64,000 bases of DNA from the NCBI GenBank assembly GCA_963277665.1, contig OY728136.1:1977982576-1978046575 (forward strand), in the 5' to 3' direction. The notes under the pieces are model-generated. The model did not search any database. It saw nothing but the letters and a program-made list of their open reading frames with translations, and was not told the DNA's origin. Made by a program: the position numbers and the translations under genes. Source of the stretch: Viscum album (taxonomy: Eukaryota > Streptophyta > Magnoliopsida > Santalales > Viscaceae). Shown piece after piece: positions 1 to 11,425 of the stretch. Position 1 is the first letter of the stretch. Every line of letters begins with the position of its first letter.

Positions 1-984
1 TTGAGGAGCCAACCATGTCCAATATTTTAGGCGTTTTGGTAGGCATTTTAACAGTGGAGAAAATCACGCTGTTGGCCATGGTTTTTCCATATTCAATTAT
101 GGAATTATTTTTCTGCGTGAAATCTGAAAAAATGCAGAAAAGAGGGAAAAAAGTATATAAAAGCAAAAGGTGATCGTGGATACAAAGGGGTGCACACGAA
201 CGTAGTGGAAGAGAATTCTTTCTATTCAAGTAAAGAAAGATAGAAAAAAGGATAGAGATTTAGTTCTGGGCAGAACCGAGAGTGCAGAATTTCAGCTTCT
301 CGCTGGAAAGAAGAAGAGAAGGAAGGTGTTCCAGGAGGTGCTCTTGCTGGAAGAGTTGATGTGCTGATTGCTACACCAGCCGAGTTGTATTTTCCGCCTA
401 CTGTTTGAGGGAAAAGAAGACAGTTACAGGAGCAGTGCGTTCCATTATGTAAGAAGAGCAGTGCATTCTTAAATTGTTATAGGTTGTAAACCAAGAGGGT
501 TAGTGCGGCCACACCAAACATTGTAACTTGAAAGCAGTGAGCTATAATGTTTCAGGTGCATTGGCACATTATCATGTGTGCTCCTTGGATTATCCCGTTT
601 GGGTTAAGATCATTGGCAATTGGTGAATTTCATGTGAGTCAGTGATGGAAGTGGAGGGATCGGTTGGGATAGAGTTCAGTTTTTCCCATATAAATATGTT
701 ACGTTGTAGCCCCATGTGGTTTTTAGTGGTTGTACCAAGAAACTCAACCTCCCTTGCTTTTTAGCTGTTATAGCAAGAAACCTGAATTCCCCACACTTTG
801 ACGGTAGTGTGCACCAAACCCCTCACACTTTGATGGTAGTGAGCACCCAATCTCCCTCACTTGAGGCTATGAGCGCCAAACCCTGTCACACTCAATCCAA
901 GAAAAGAGAAAAGAAGTGACTTGCTATATGCAAGTCCTTTGAAGCGCACCTTCAATCCTCCAACAAAAATTAAAACAATAAAGA
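1..984. other. Unassigned retrotransposon-like flank
   Basis: I see no convincing gene here. The stretch from about 190 to 700 has the look of an LTR or 5' leader, and 720-880 holds short imperfect repeats around the motif 'cactttgaTggtagtg'. It lies beyond the 3' end of the minus-strand LTR at 985-1420, so it should be the flank of that insertion. No terminal repeat or target duplication could be fixed. Confidence 0.3.
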
Positions 985-1420
985 GCGGGAGGATGAGAGA
1001 CGAGCTTGAGAATGACACAAAGTAGCACAAGAGAGCTATAAAACGATCTTCAAGGTATCTGGTGGCATTTAAGCACCCTTGGGGGTGTATTTATAGTCTC
1101 CAATAGCTTTAGGAACGCTCTGGAGCCTCTGAGGGTTGTAGAGAGCCATTGAGAGTCGAATTAAGGCGTCGGGGTCCACCGCAAATGAGTAGTTTTTAAG
1201 TCTGGCGGGACACCACCGGATAGCCGGTGGGTGTCACTGGAAGAACAGGTGTTCTGTCCAGATCACACCGGCTCGCCGGTGGCATCTGCACAGAACTGCT
1301 GTTCTGTCCAGCACCTACCGGCTAGCCGGTGCCAATCAACTGGCCAGCCGCTGGTTCCAGCCTGCTTGGGACATAAGTGAGGCCTTCACGTGCCTCTTGC
1401 TCCCTCTGTTTGGTCCAACA
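985..1420 (-). mobile_element. Copia LTR, SIRE/Maximus-like, copy 1
   Basis: This block is closely similar to 7502-7965 along nearly its whole length, which marks it as a dispersed repeat. Read on the minus strand it starts TGTTGGACCAAA (plus-strand end 1420) and has a TATA-like box, TATAAATACACCC, near 1084-1096. These are LTR features. The other end is less certain because the terminal TG/CA boundary near 985 is eroded. The internal sequence adjoining its start lies at higher coordinates, so this is the 3' LTR of a truncated minus-strand element. Confidence 0.6.
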
Positions 1421-3130
1421 AATTTTTGGAATGATGTCTCAACATAAAATACTAAAATCCATGAAATGAAAAGATTCGAAATTTCAATGGTGTTTGTGAT
1501 CATGAAAACCCCCTAAGAGAGTTAGGTGCACCAATCTCCATTTTTGTGATGATCACAAACACTTAAGCAATTAATCAATACAAAAATAGACAAGATGCAT
1601 TTCACATGAATATGGCCAAAAATAATTTCAATATTTCATAATGAAATTTAAACGATATTTGAAAATGCTTAAAAACAGTTTTCATCCAACCAAAACTTTT
1701 CCCCCCATTTTCTTATAAACAAAATAAATGTACTTTTAATGTCATCACTAAAATCTTTCTCCCCCTATGTGATTATCAAAAATCCATAAACACAACATTT
1801 TTGAAATTGCTTTCAAACCGAAAGAGATTAAAGCTCTAAGTTCAAAAACAACTTTGAAACAACTACCTCTCACCTTCTCCCCTTTTTAGCTTCTCCCCAA
1901 AAAATAAACATGCTTTTAATATCATCAAGGTCCTCTCCCCTTTTTAGTTTCTCCCAAAAAATAAACACACCTTTAATATCATTAAGATCCTCTCCCCCTT
2001 TTGAAAATAACATAGACCGTCATTAGTATTCGATCAAGAGAGACAAAATCGGGTAGATTTTATGGAAATAAATCTAAGATTGCTACAAAAGTCGATTTTA
2101 AAAACAAATTTCAAATCCCAAGAGATTCCAATTTTTCAAAAACAGATTTTAAAGTAAAAAAACTGCACACCACATGTGCAATGCTTTAAATAAAGATATA
2201 ATTTTGAAGCCCAAATAGACTCTCCTTCAAGGAACCTTTTAGAATTCCAATACTTCAAAATTGAATGCAAATTTTGAAAAATTAGAGGCTTTCAACTTTC
2301 AAATGAGATTTAAGAAGATTTTTTTAAAAAAAAAAGTACACACCGGATGTGCTCTAAGGTGTTAAATCTTTCCTTAAAATCAAGAGCTCTTGTTTTTTAT
2401 CAAAGTTTCCCTTTAAAAACAAGTATACTTAAGATTAAAATATGACAAGTCTAAAGAAGCTTGAATTTAATGTTGTTGGCTCCCTCTCAATTGATGCACA
2501 CTTTTAAAAGTATACAAAGCCAAAAAACATACAAAACAAGAGTCAAAACAAAGAACAAAAACTCACCTAAGAGAGTGAAACTAATCAATTCAAGATTTAA
2601 ATATAATAGATAAATGGATCAATGATTTCAAGATTTGAATGATAGATCAATGACTTCAATAGATTAAATGAAAAGTGTAATTCTATAAAGCTGAAGGTAA
2701 AAGTTTTAAAAAGAGAGGAAATTCCTCATGCTTGCCGAAGTCAAATAAAGAACCACATGCGAACCATTTTTAACTCTTAATAAAATAAAAACGTTCTCAA
2801 GCAAGGGGTTTTGGATATGAAAAAGTTTGAATGAGATAATAAACTCTTTCAAACAAGGATATCTAAGATAATTTGAAAAGAATTTCAACGATTCAAACAA
2901 AAAATAAAATTGAATTTCAAGATTTAAAGAGGTCATTAATAAATCAACGACTGTAAGAATAAAAAGATAGATCAATGAGTTCAAGAGTTGAAAGGAAACA
3001 TATCTCGATATCATGGCCTTTTCTCCATTATGATTATCAAAAACTCATAAGCAAGGGATAAAATATGAAGGCATATATAAAAAGAAACATCCATGTATAA
3101 AATAGTCATACAAAGCCATATGTCAAAAAC
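1421..3130 (-). mobile_element. Non-coding 3' region of a SIRE/Maximus-type Copia
   Basis: The stretch has no long reading frame. On the minus strand it carries several purine tracts of the type AAAAAGGGGAGA, at about 1756-1766, 1871-1899, 1932-1955 and 1989-2002, and phrases such as 'gtgatcatcacaaa'. Multiple polypurine tracts in a long non-coding segment before the 3' LTR are typical of plant SIRE/Maximus Copia elements, which I know from the family. The assignment to that lineage is inference. The Copia pol genes are not present in the window for this copy. Confidence 0.5.
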
Positions 3131-3285
3131 ATCCCACGCCAAGAATAATAAAAAAAGGTCCTATTCACTATGGGTAGGACGAGAGCGGCGACCACGTCGA
3201 GAAGTGTCACGCTGGAGGGATCAAACTAGTGCTCAGGTCTCTCCGGCCATGTTTGCCATGCATGTATGAAGAGAGGTGGCGACAT

Positions 3286-5250
3286 TGTAACATCTCGAGA
3301 TTTTATGAAATATATATATATTTTCAATTAAATTTAATCTCTTCGATCACTTGAGTTACATGCAACACCGAGTTTAAACTAATCACATAATATTATTATT
3401 TAAATATGATTGTTATAACTTAGCCGTTGATTTAGTGGGCATGAATAGGGATAACCACATTATGAAAAATATATAAAGGTCATAATTAATACAAATGTAT
3501 TGATTAATGATTAAGAAACAGACACTCAAATTTTTATAGTTATTTTATTCTTCAAAAATACGTTTTCTTCAAAAATGGTTTTTATTGCTTTTTGTGAGAG
3601 TATTATAATTAATTTCTCAAACTTTTAAAAAATTTATTTTATTAAAATGACCTCATTTTTGAGATCAGCATACCAAAATTATTTTAGAGTGAATTTTTGA
3701 GATTTTTTTGAAAAGATTGATTTTTCAGTGAATAGTAAAAAATGCCGATTTTTATTGAAAACTGTATTTTTGTTTCAAACATATACAAAGTTCCATTTTG
3801 TTTTAAAATGGTTTCAAAGTAAAATTAGTTCTCTTATATTTTAAATAATCTAATTAATTTCATTGAAATCAATTTTATGTTTGAATTTGATATAAAAACA
3901 TTTTTTTACGTAAAAGGCGTTTTTTTGAAAAATTGTTTTTTATGCACTTGTGTTTTTATCTTTATAAATTAAATTGATCACTATTGGTGAATGATTTTAA
4001 TGAAATTTATATTATATATTCAATCAAATGTTTAACATTTATCTAATATTTTTTCTATGCATGAGATAAGAATAAATCCGGCTTTATGCTTAAAACTGTA
4101 TTTTTCTAAAAAACGGTTTTCATAGCGTTTTGCGTACTTATTTTAAAATTAATTTCTGCCACTTATAGATATTGAATTTGATAAAATGAATTTCATATTT
4201 GAATCAGGAGGTTCAAATTTGGTAAATAGATTCCTTTTATTTTTAGGCATTATGAATAGTAACCATGGTAAAATTTATCACCTTGATAAAGAGTAAATCG
4301 GGTTAATATTGGTTAAAATTATGTGACAAGACCTTAATTTTTCATCCTTATTCTTATTGAATGAAGAGAATTTGACCCTTATCACCTTAGGCTCGAAATT
4401 GATATGTTTAATGGACACTTGTCCATGAAAATGACCTATATAATATTTAAAACAAATAAAGTTACAAAGTGTCACTTTATTAGTTTTAAATCTCGTGTCC
4501 ACATATGAACAAAAGCAAGTTATGAATGAATCTAAATGTCCATTTCGAGAATAATGAAATTATTTTCACGATGAAAATTTATTTCTAATTTTTAGTAATT
4601 ACATACTTACCCTAAATGCTTATGCAATGTCGACACAATATTTCTTCAATTAATAATAAAATAAAATAAATGATTTTAAAAATATTAAAAGTAATATAAT
4701 TTGAGCAGGTATAGTGTTCCACGAATTTTGTAGATAAATATAACATATTATTGATGTGTAAAAGGATTATATTCGAATTTCATTTGACTTGGTGTCTTTA
4801 AAGTCAAATTAAATGAATAGTTTCAAAATTGACATTAATGATATTTTATGGAAATAATATTTTATTAAATTATTTTAAAATTATAAAAATCTTGAAAGAG
4901 GACAATTCAGATAAGATATGGTCGACAATGTGCTCTTTTGTCCATTTATGAGTCAATAGTTACCTTATAAGTAAAATTATAACCCTTTAAGAGTGAAAAA
5001 GTTGTTATCGTGGTTAAGGTTAAAATGAGTTAACTAAGAGGTTAAATCAAAAGAAGGTTTAAAACACCACTTAAGTCTGTCCAAATTCTATTGGTTGATA
5101 GGATTACAACCACATCCTACCTTAGGATCTATGGTCATTTGGAAGCATTTGGCTTGAGAATGACTTTATTATAATTTAATCTTTTATGAAATTTCAAAAG
5201 TGCCACTCACGTCAATTATAAAAGGACACTATTTTTTCCTCTTCCTTACA
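3286..5250 (+). mobile_element. Probable gypsy-type LTR, AT-rich, no genes
   Basis: At 3286 a sequence beginning TGTAACATCTCGAGATTTT resembles the usual start of plant Ty3/gypsy LTRs and is preceded by a purine-rich stretch (gaagagaggtgg). The region is AT-rich with no credible reading frame. A TATA-like box (attataaaagg) sits near 5215-5225. The LTR may resume after the Copia fragment that follows, since 6440-7500 contains tandem repeats and a leader-like segment with 'ctcgaggtaag'. The far end could not be fixed. Confidence 0.4.
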
Positions 5251-6424
5251 ATAGTGCCTCTCACGTCAATTCACACAGCGCCGCCCCCTCCCATCCGCTG
5301 CTCCTCTACGATCCGACCCCCGCCTGAGAGGTGACCTCCTCCTGTTGCGAACGCCCCCCCCCCAGCGACGCCCTCCCGTCGTGAACGACCTCCTGTCCAC
5401 CGGTCCTGCTCGGCTCCACCCTCTCGTCGCGCCTCTCGGACCCACTACACCTTCCGATCCTGACGATGCGCCTCCCGATCCCGAGGCTCCCGCATCCGTC
5501 GCGGCTCCCGACCCTCCCTCCGTTCAAGCAGAACCCTCTCCTCCGCCTACTCCCGCGATATCCCAGTCCTCCACCCGTCGTCGCCTCCTGCGGATCGTCC
5601 CCAGTCCGTAATGACCCCCATTCCCGTACGAGGCATCTCCCGCGCGTGCTGCTCCCTGTGCATCGTCCGACGTCGCCTCTGTGCGCGCGACGCTCGCCAG
5701 ATTTGTCGACCCCCATTCCTCTGTTCCGCCCTTCAATGACCTCCCGATGCGACTCCCAGCCTACTTCCGAAGTAGACGACCGATGCATCTTTTCCCGCGG
5801 AACCCCTCCCGTGGCTCCTTTGCTTCCGCTTCGGCCTTCTGCACAGGCCCCTCAGGCGTGATGTTCCTGTGCTGACTCCCCCCCTTTCACCGCTGCTCCC
5901 TCCATGCCGGCCTCCTCGTGCGGTTTTCTCGGCGACTTTAGCGACGGGCCCGCCCGTACTGTTTTCCCGGCGACTCTGACGACCAGCTCGCTTGTGCGGC
6001 TTTCCAGGCGCTCGGTCGACCGACACTGCCAGTGCGGTTTTCCCGGTGCTCCGTCAACCGGCACCGCTTGAGCGGCTTGACAAATCTTTTTCAGCATCAT
6101 CATCCATCTTCGTGAGGGGGAGTAGCAGTCATGATGATTTATCTTTGTTTTATTCTGTTTTGTCTTGTTTTGTCATCAAGTTGGGTATGTCCAGCTTGGG
6201 GGGGAGTTTGCAGCGTTTCTTGTTTGTTTTGTATTGTCTTTGCTTTGGTCTCTTTTCTTTATGTGTCGAATCTAGGTACACCTAGTTTGAGGGGGAGTGT
6301 TGGAGTCTGCATCCCACATCGGACTTATGGTCCGATGTGGTCTTTATTATTCTTTATAAAAGAACCTCAAGGTCTTTTTTAGAGAGTACCTTGGGGATTG
6401 GGTTCTCCCCCATATCGTTTAACA
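5251..6424 (+). mobile_element. 5'-truncated non-autonomous Copia with 3' LTR
   Basis: The right part is a plus-strand version of the 3' end of the Copia element at 20146-23528. It shares the paired phrases 'gtatgtccagctt' (about 6187-6199) and 'ggtacacctag' (about 6275-6285), a polypurine tract GAGGGGGAG (6289-6297) and an LTR starting TGTTGGAGTCTGCATCCC at 6298 and ending near 6424. The left part, 5270-5880, is C-rich and open in several frames at once. This is a composition effect and not evidence of a gene. No protease, integrase or reverse transcriptase motifs are visible and no 5' LTR was found. Confidence 0.7.
6298..6424 (+). repeat. Copia LTR (same family as 20146-20275)
   Basis: About 127 bp, starting TGTTGGAGTC and containing the near-palindrome CCACATCGGAC...GTCCGATGTGG and a TATA-like box (ctttataaaag). 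It aligns with the 130-bp LTRs of the element at 20146-23528 but is clearly diverged at its 3' end, so it is an older member. The terminal CA is placed at 6424 by comparison only. Confidence 0.7.
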
Positions 6425-6439
6425 ATTATAAAACCACCG

Positions 6440-6990
6440 TTATCCATCCTCTTTCCCATCAAATGAGAAGTGAAAGTATCGTTCGTGCGTACGTACGACT
6501 TACCGCCTCCACGTAGCGATACAATTCATTTTTCATCACAATTTTTTACGGATAATATTATGACGAGTTTAATGTTTGTATAAGATATTTATGACATGAT
6601 TATGCTTCTAGAATGATAATATAATATATATCTTCATACCTTACAATCTGTTGGAAAACGATAACGCCGCTCGTGCGTGCGTGTGGACTACCACCCCACG
6701 AAGCGATGCGATTCGTTTTTCGTTTCTGTATTACATGGATGATAATAAGGATAGATTTAATGAATATATATGATTTGTATGATATAAAAATGATTCTGGA
6801 AAGGTGAATTATTATTTACCTTCTTTTCGTCTCATCTGTTGAAAAGTGAAAATAAAGTGAAAACAACATTCATGCGTACGTACGGTCTACCGTCTTCATG
6901 AATGATGTCATTTATTTTTATATCTCTAATTTTTATGGATGTCTCTAAATATATATAATGAATATATATGATATTTATATCATTATTAAC
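6440..6990 (+). repeat. Three imperfect tandem repeats of about 190 bp
   Basis: Three units share a block of the form 'cgttcgtgcgtacg...accg...cacg.agcgat' followed by AT-rich sequence. The marker motif falls near 6480, 6668 and 6868, giving spacings of about 188 and 200 bp. Units differ by many substitutions. They probably belong to the surrounding gypsy-type LTR, since tandem repeats in long LTRs are common, but they could be a separate local satellite. Confidence 0.65.
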
Positions 6991-7501
6991 ATTCTGTAGA
7001 TTATGGAATCATGGTCAAAGTACAAGGACCGAAACTACTATGCTGAAATACTTTTGATAAACGAAACAATTGACTCCCAGAAACGATGATTTTAATAAGG
7101 AATTATTGATAAATGAGTGTTGAAATGTTATGAAGGGATCTTATATGATATTATAAGTATGTACAAGATTCTAGTATATAAAGTATAATAAATGTAAATT
7201 CATTATACAGGAGGTTAGTGTGCTTCCGAAGCAAGTGAAACTCGAGGTAAGAGATTTTCGTTCCACTTTTATTTCTGTGAGGCACATGCCATATTCACCA
7301 CTTGTTTCTTTTATGTGGTGTATATATTGCCTATGAATGTATTTTATGAAAATTATGAGGATTTACATATCCATATAAGATTCTTTCTTTCATGGGCCTT
7401 ACAATTCAAAAGATACCAAAGTGGTAAGAGTTTTATGTTAAAATCTCATTGTTTATTGAAATTGTTTACGATTAAGTTTTTGATGATGAAATCTTGTTTC
7501 T
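6991..7501 (+). other. LTR/leader-like segment without genes
   Basis: AT-rich sequence with no convincing coding frame. Near 7240-7250 it has 'ctcgaggtaagag', which resembles the leader and splice-donor-like motif seen in the two long gypsy LTRs at 44159 and 51897 ('aggtaggggg'). It may be the 3' part of the LTR that starts at 3286. Confidence 0.3.
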
Positions 7502-7965
7502 TGTTGGAGGATTGAGAGACAAGAGTATAAGAGAGTTTGAAAATGACACAAAGTAGCACAAGAGAGCTCTTAAATGATCTTCAAGGTATCCGGTGGCATC
7601 CAAACACCCTTGGGAGTGTATTTATAGCCTCAAATAGCTTTAGGAATGTTCTGGAGCCTCTGAGGGTCGTAGTGAACCGTTCGGAGTCGAATTAAGGCGC
7701 CGAGGTCCACCATAAGCGGCTAGTTTTTAAGCCTGTCCGGACACCACCAAATAGCTGGTAGGTGTCATCGACCAACCAGTGGCATTTGTACAGAACTAGT
7801 GTTCTGTCCAGATGGCTCGCCAGTGGCATCTGCACAGAATTGTCGTTCTGTCTAGCACCTACAAGCTAGCCGGTGTCAATCTTCCGATCAATTGCTGGTT
7901 CTAGCCTGCTTGGGACTTCAAGCGAGGCCTTCACGTGCCTGGCGATCCCTTCGTTTGGTCCAACA
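7502..7965 (-). mobile_element. Copia LTR, SIRE/Maximus-like, copy 2
   Basis: This 464-bp block starts TGTTGGAGGATT and ends TTTGGTCCAACA on the plus strand. It therefore reads TGTTGGACC...CCAACA on the minus strand, with the TATA-like box TATAAATACACTCCC near 7612-7626. It matches 985-1420. The next 95 bases (7966-8060) also match the sequence beyond copy 1, so this is again a minus-strand 3' LTR with a stub of internal sequence. The stub stops where the Ty3 element begins. Confidence 0.65.
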
Positions 7966-8060
7966 ACTTTTTGGAATGATGTCTCAACATAAAATACTAA
8001 AATCTATGAAATGAAAAGATTAAAAACTTAAATGTTATTTGTGATCATTAAAACCACATA

Positions 8061-9230
8061 AAAGTGAGGTACAACAGAGAGAACATACAACGAAGACGCG
8101 ACATGAAGCACATTTTGAAGGAATGAAACAACATATGAGGATTGAATCAGCACTTTTTGAATTGAAGTTGATAGTGGGAGATATAACTTAGGGCCAACAA
8201 AGGTGGGACCTGGAGATGAAAAAGCAAGCGGAATTCGGTAGATACATTGCAAGCTTGGTGTGCTGCTTAGAGAAGATGTTACAGCAGGAAGGCAAGCGAC
8301 TGTCAATAATAATAGAAGAGCCCGACACATGTTCGGAGGGGACCGGTGATAAGAAGTAGGATCAGGATGTTGTTTTGATGGAAAATACGTTTGGTAACAG
8401 GCACGAACATATGTCAGTTGCGATAGAATTATCTGTGTTCGATGGGAGGAATCCGAGGGGATGGATTACATGAGCGGAATTGTATTTCCAAATTAATGAG
8501 ACATTGGAGGAATCAAAGGTGCCACTTGCTCAGGTGAGCACAAAGGGTGTAGCAATTCTTTGGTTCACTATTTTGGTAGAAGCACATCTTGAATTGACTT
8601 GGTGGGAGTTTAAAGAGGAACCGATGGAGCGATTCAACAGTCTGGAAATCCAAGATCCTTATGAGGAGATGACAACTCTTCAACAAAAGGGGACAATCCA
8701 AGAGTACATTGAACAACTTGAATATCTGGTGTCTTTGTTACCGCACCTACCATAACAACAGTATGTAGGATATTTCCTTTATGGTTTGCGAGAAGAAATT
8801 CGTAGTAGGGTTTGCATACATAATTCTGAGACCCGGTTACAGGCGATGCGTCTAGTGGGACATGTTGAGTCTGCAGTCAGAAAAGGAGTGGGACCGTAGA
8901 TTCATGGGGGAGAGTCATGCATATGGTGGGCGTGAAGGGGATACTTGGTAGCAGCCTCTGCAACTGGGTCCACAAAACTGGATTTCTTCTCGTCTAGTTT
9001 AACGAATGGGGAGTGCGATGGGAGGGACTAGCCAAGAGACTACAACACGCGGCATCAGGAGGAAGAGGAGTAGGATATTTGATGACTCAGGAGTGGGAGG
9101 TCAGGGGGAAAAAGTGGTTGTGTTTCAGGTGCGGGATGCCTTATAGTCCCATGTATAAATGTGGTCACCCACACGTGAGGGCGGTGTTGCTGATGATAGG
9201 GAAGCAGAGGGGAGAGGAAGTTAAGTAGGG
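8061..9230 (+). pseudogene. Ty3/gypsy gag, degraded (unit 1)
   Basis: The translated blocks read as a retrotransposon Gag. A readable segment at about 8480-8755 contains 'IEQLEYLVSLLPHLP' and is followed by a zinc-knuckle-like motif near 9111-9170, 'LCFRCGMPYSPMYKC', in which the usual histidine is replaced by tyrosine. That type of knuckle is seen in plant Ty3 chromoviruses. Stops and frameshifts interrupt the frame (for example after 'GDIT' near 8187 and after 'HLP' at 8755), so no functional Gag can be made. It belongs with the pol blocks downstream. There is no counterpart in duplication unit 2, which starts further into the element. Confidence 0.75.
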
Positions 9231-9299
9231 GGTGGGGGAAGTATAGGAAGAGATGGCGGAGTATCAGGGCTTGGGCACGTTCTGTCAAAGTTGAGGACA

Positions 9300-9695
9300 A
9301 ATGGAGAAATGAGCTCCATGAAGGTAGCGGGCCAAGTGGGTGGAATTCCTATTCTAATCCTATTGGATAGTGGTGCTACACACGACTTCATATCTCCCGA
9401 ACTGACCAAACTACTCGTATTAGTTGCTTAAGATTCTAAGAGGATGAGTATCAAATTGGGCGATGGACATAAGATGTAGTCTCAATGAATATGTCAAAGA
9501 TTGAAGTTTGCCATGGAAGATTATACTTGTGTGATTGATGCTCACGTTTTTGAAATTGGTGGTTTAGAACTTATTTTGGGAATTGCTCGGTGCATGTACT
9601 CGGAGGTTAGAACTGATTGGAAGACGATGACGATGGGGTTCTTGGCTGGGGAACAGGAATGCATTCTTAATGGAGCAGCTCAAACAAGTTAAATT
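9300..9695 (+). pseudogene. Ty3/gypsy protease region (unit 1)
   Basis: The aspartic protease core is visible as 'LLDSGATHDFISPELTKLL' at about 9357-9413. Downstream, 'EIGGLELILGIA' (about 9557-9592) matches the flap and C-terminal part of plant Ty3 proteases. In-frame stops follow the core near 9429 and 9478. The segment from about 9443 onward is where similarity to unit 2 (17727 onward) begins. Confidence 0.8.
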
Positions 9696-9916
9696 GTTTC
9701 CTCCTTGAACGAATTGGCCAATAAACCTTGTGGGAGCAGTAGCCAACGCATGATGTTAGGAGGAAAACAAAGCAGGAAGGAGTATATAATGGATGTTCAG
9801 CATCAAATGCAGGAATTGCTACTGAAACTCAAAAACGTAAGGAACCCAAGGGTTTGTCCCCTAGACGACTGTGAGTCCATGCGATCAACTTGGTACAAGG
9901 ATAAGGACTTGTAACA

Positions 9917-11425
9917 GTGAGACCATACAGGTATCCACGCTTCCAGAAGAATGAGGTTGAAAGACAAGAGCAGGAGATGCTCCGGATAGGGATAAGTGCA
10001 TACTCCAGCCCAGTGCTGTTAGTAAACAAAAAAGATGGCACTTGGCGTTTGTGTGTGGATTATCGATCACTCAATAAAGTGGCAATGCCAGATAAGTTCC
10101 CCATGCCAGTGGTGGAAGATTTATTGGATGAACTAAATGGTGCAACTTATTTTCTAAATTGGGCCTCAAATCTAGTTATCACCGGATTCAAATGCGAGAA
10201 GATGCGGAGAAAACCGCCTTTCGTGCTCAGTGGCCATTATGAATATTTGGTGATGCCCTTTGTACTAATAATTTTTTATGATATTTTGGTCTAGGTTTAG
10301 GATTAGGAGTCTCATCTACAACACTCTGCAAGTGCTACAAGACAACCAATTTTATTTCAATCAAATGAATTGCCATTTTGCTCAAAGGTTGGTTGAATAC
10401 TTGGGTCATATCATCTCAGATGCAGGGGTATCAATGGATTCCTTCAAGGTCCAAGCGTTGTTGGAATGGCTGAGATCAGTAATAGTCAAGGGGGGCGTGG
10501 GATTTCTTGGACTCACTGGATGTTATAGAAAGTTTAGAATGGCAAGATCGTGCAACCTCTCACGGTTTTGACTTGGAAAGATGGGTTTAGGTGGACCTTA
10601 AAAGAGCTCAAAAAGCTTTTGAACACTTAAAACAACTCATGACGGCAGCTTCGGTTCTTGCTCTACCAATTTTTTTTGTAGGAGTTTGAAGTAGAGTGTG
10701 ACGCGTCAGGGCAAGGGGTGGGAGTTGTCCTTATGCAGAGTCGACTACCCATTGCCTTTTTGAGTAAAGCTTTTTGGTAGAAAAGAACATATCTAAGTTC
10801 ACATATGAGAAGGACGTCATGACATTGGTGTTAGCAATGCAACATTGGTGACCATACCTATTGGGAAGGCCATTTATAGTTTATTTAGACTAACAGAGCC
10901 TTAAATTCTTGTTGCAGCAGCAAATAACTACAACTGACTAACAATGTTGGATTGCCAAATTATTGGGCTCCCTATTCAATGTGAAGTATAAGTCAGGGAA
11001 AGACAATAGAACAACTGATGCTTTATCTCAGAGAGAAGAAACATTCGGATTAAAGCTGCTTAAATCGAATCCAGTGTGGGGAGAGGGCAGAGATCTGACG
11101 GAGGGATTTACTTATACACAGGGGACACTCTTATATAAGGGGCGGTCGGTGATACCAGCCACTTCTCAGTGGACTTCTAAGCTGCTGGGAGAATTCCACT
11201 ATTCTCCACAGGGCGGACACTAAGGTTCTACATAACTCACATGAAGTTGGGTGAGATCTTGTACTGGGTAGGCATGAAAACAGGTGCAAGATTTTGTGCA
11301 GAAATGTGAAGTTTGTCAGTGTTATAAGTATTCCGCATTGTCTCCAGTGGGTTTATTGCAGTCATTAGAAATTCCAAAGGTAGAGTGGGATAAAGTTTCC
11401 GTGGATTTTATTATGGGATTGCTAA
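9917..11425 (+). pseudogene. Ty3 chromovirus pol: RT, RNase H, integrase start (unit 1)
   Basis: Reverse transcriptase is clear from 'SSPVLLVNKKDGTWRLCVDYR' type motifs near 10000-10065. The FDD-like catalytic box near 10276-10295 reads 'FYDILV' followed by a TAG stop, so the first catalytic aspartate is lost. The RT connection (10350-10540), RNase H ('ECDASGQGVGVVLMQ', about 10690-10736) and integrase zinc-binding part ('KCEVCQC', about 11305-11325) follow. A roughly 70-bp deletion bounded by 'tttg' removes the RT segment just before the catalytic box. Frameshifts and stops are frequent. A 3.2-kb solo LTR is inserted after 'DFIMGL' at 11425. Confidence 0.85.

Noticed and set aside
5306..6103. 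Overlapping frames of 60-160 residues on both strands
   Set aside because: C-rich composition in a non-autonomous Copia fragment. No frame is favoured and no motif is seen.
985..7965. A single Copia element with LTRs at 985-1420 and 7502-7965
   Set aside because: Both copies are followed on the same side by the same 3' internal sequence, so they are two 3' ends and not a 5'/3' pair.
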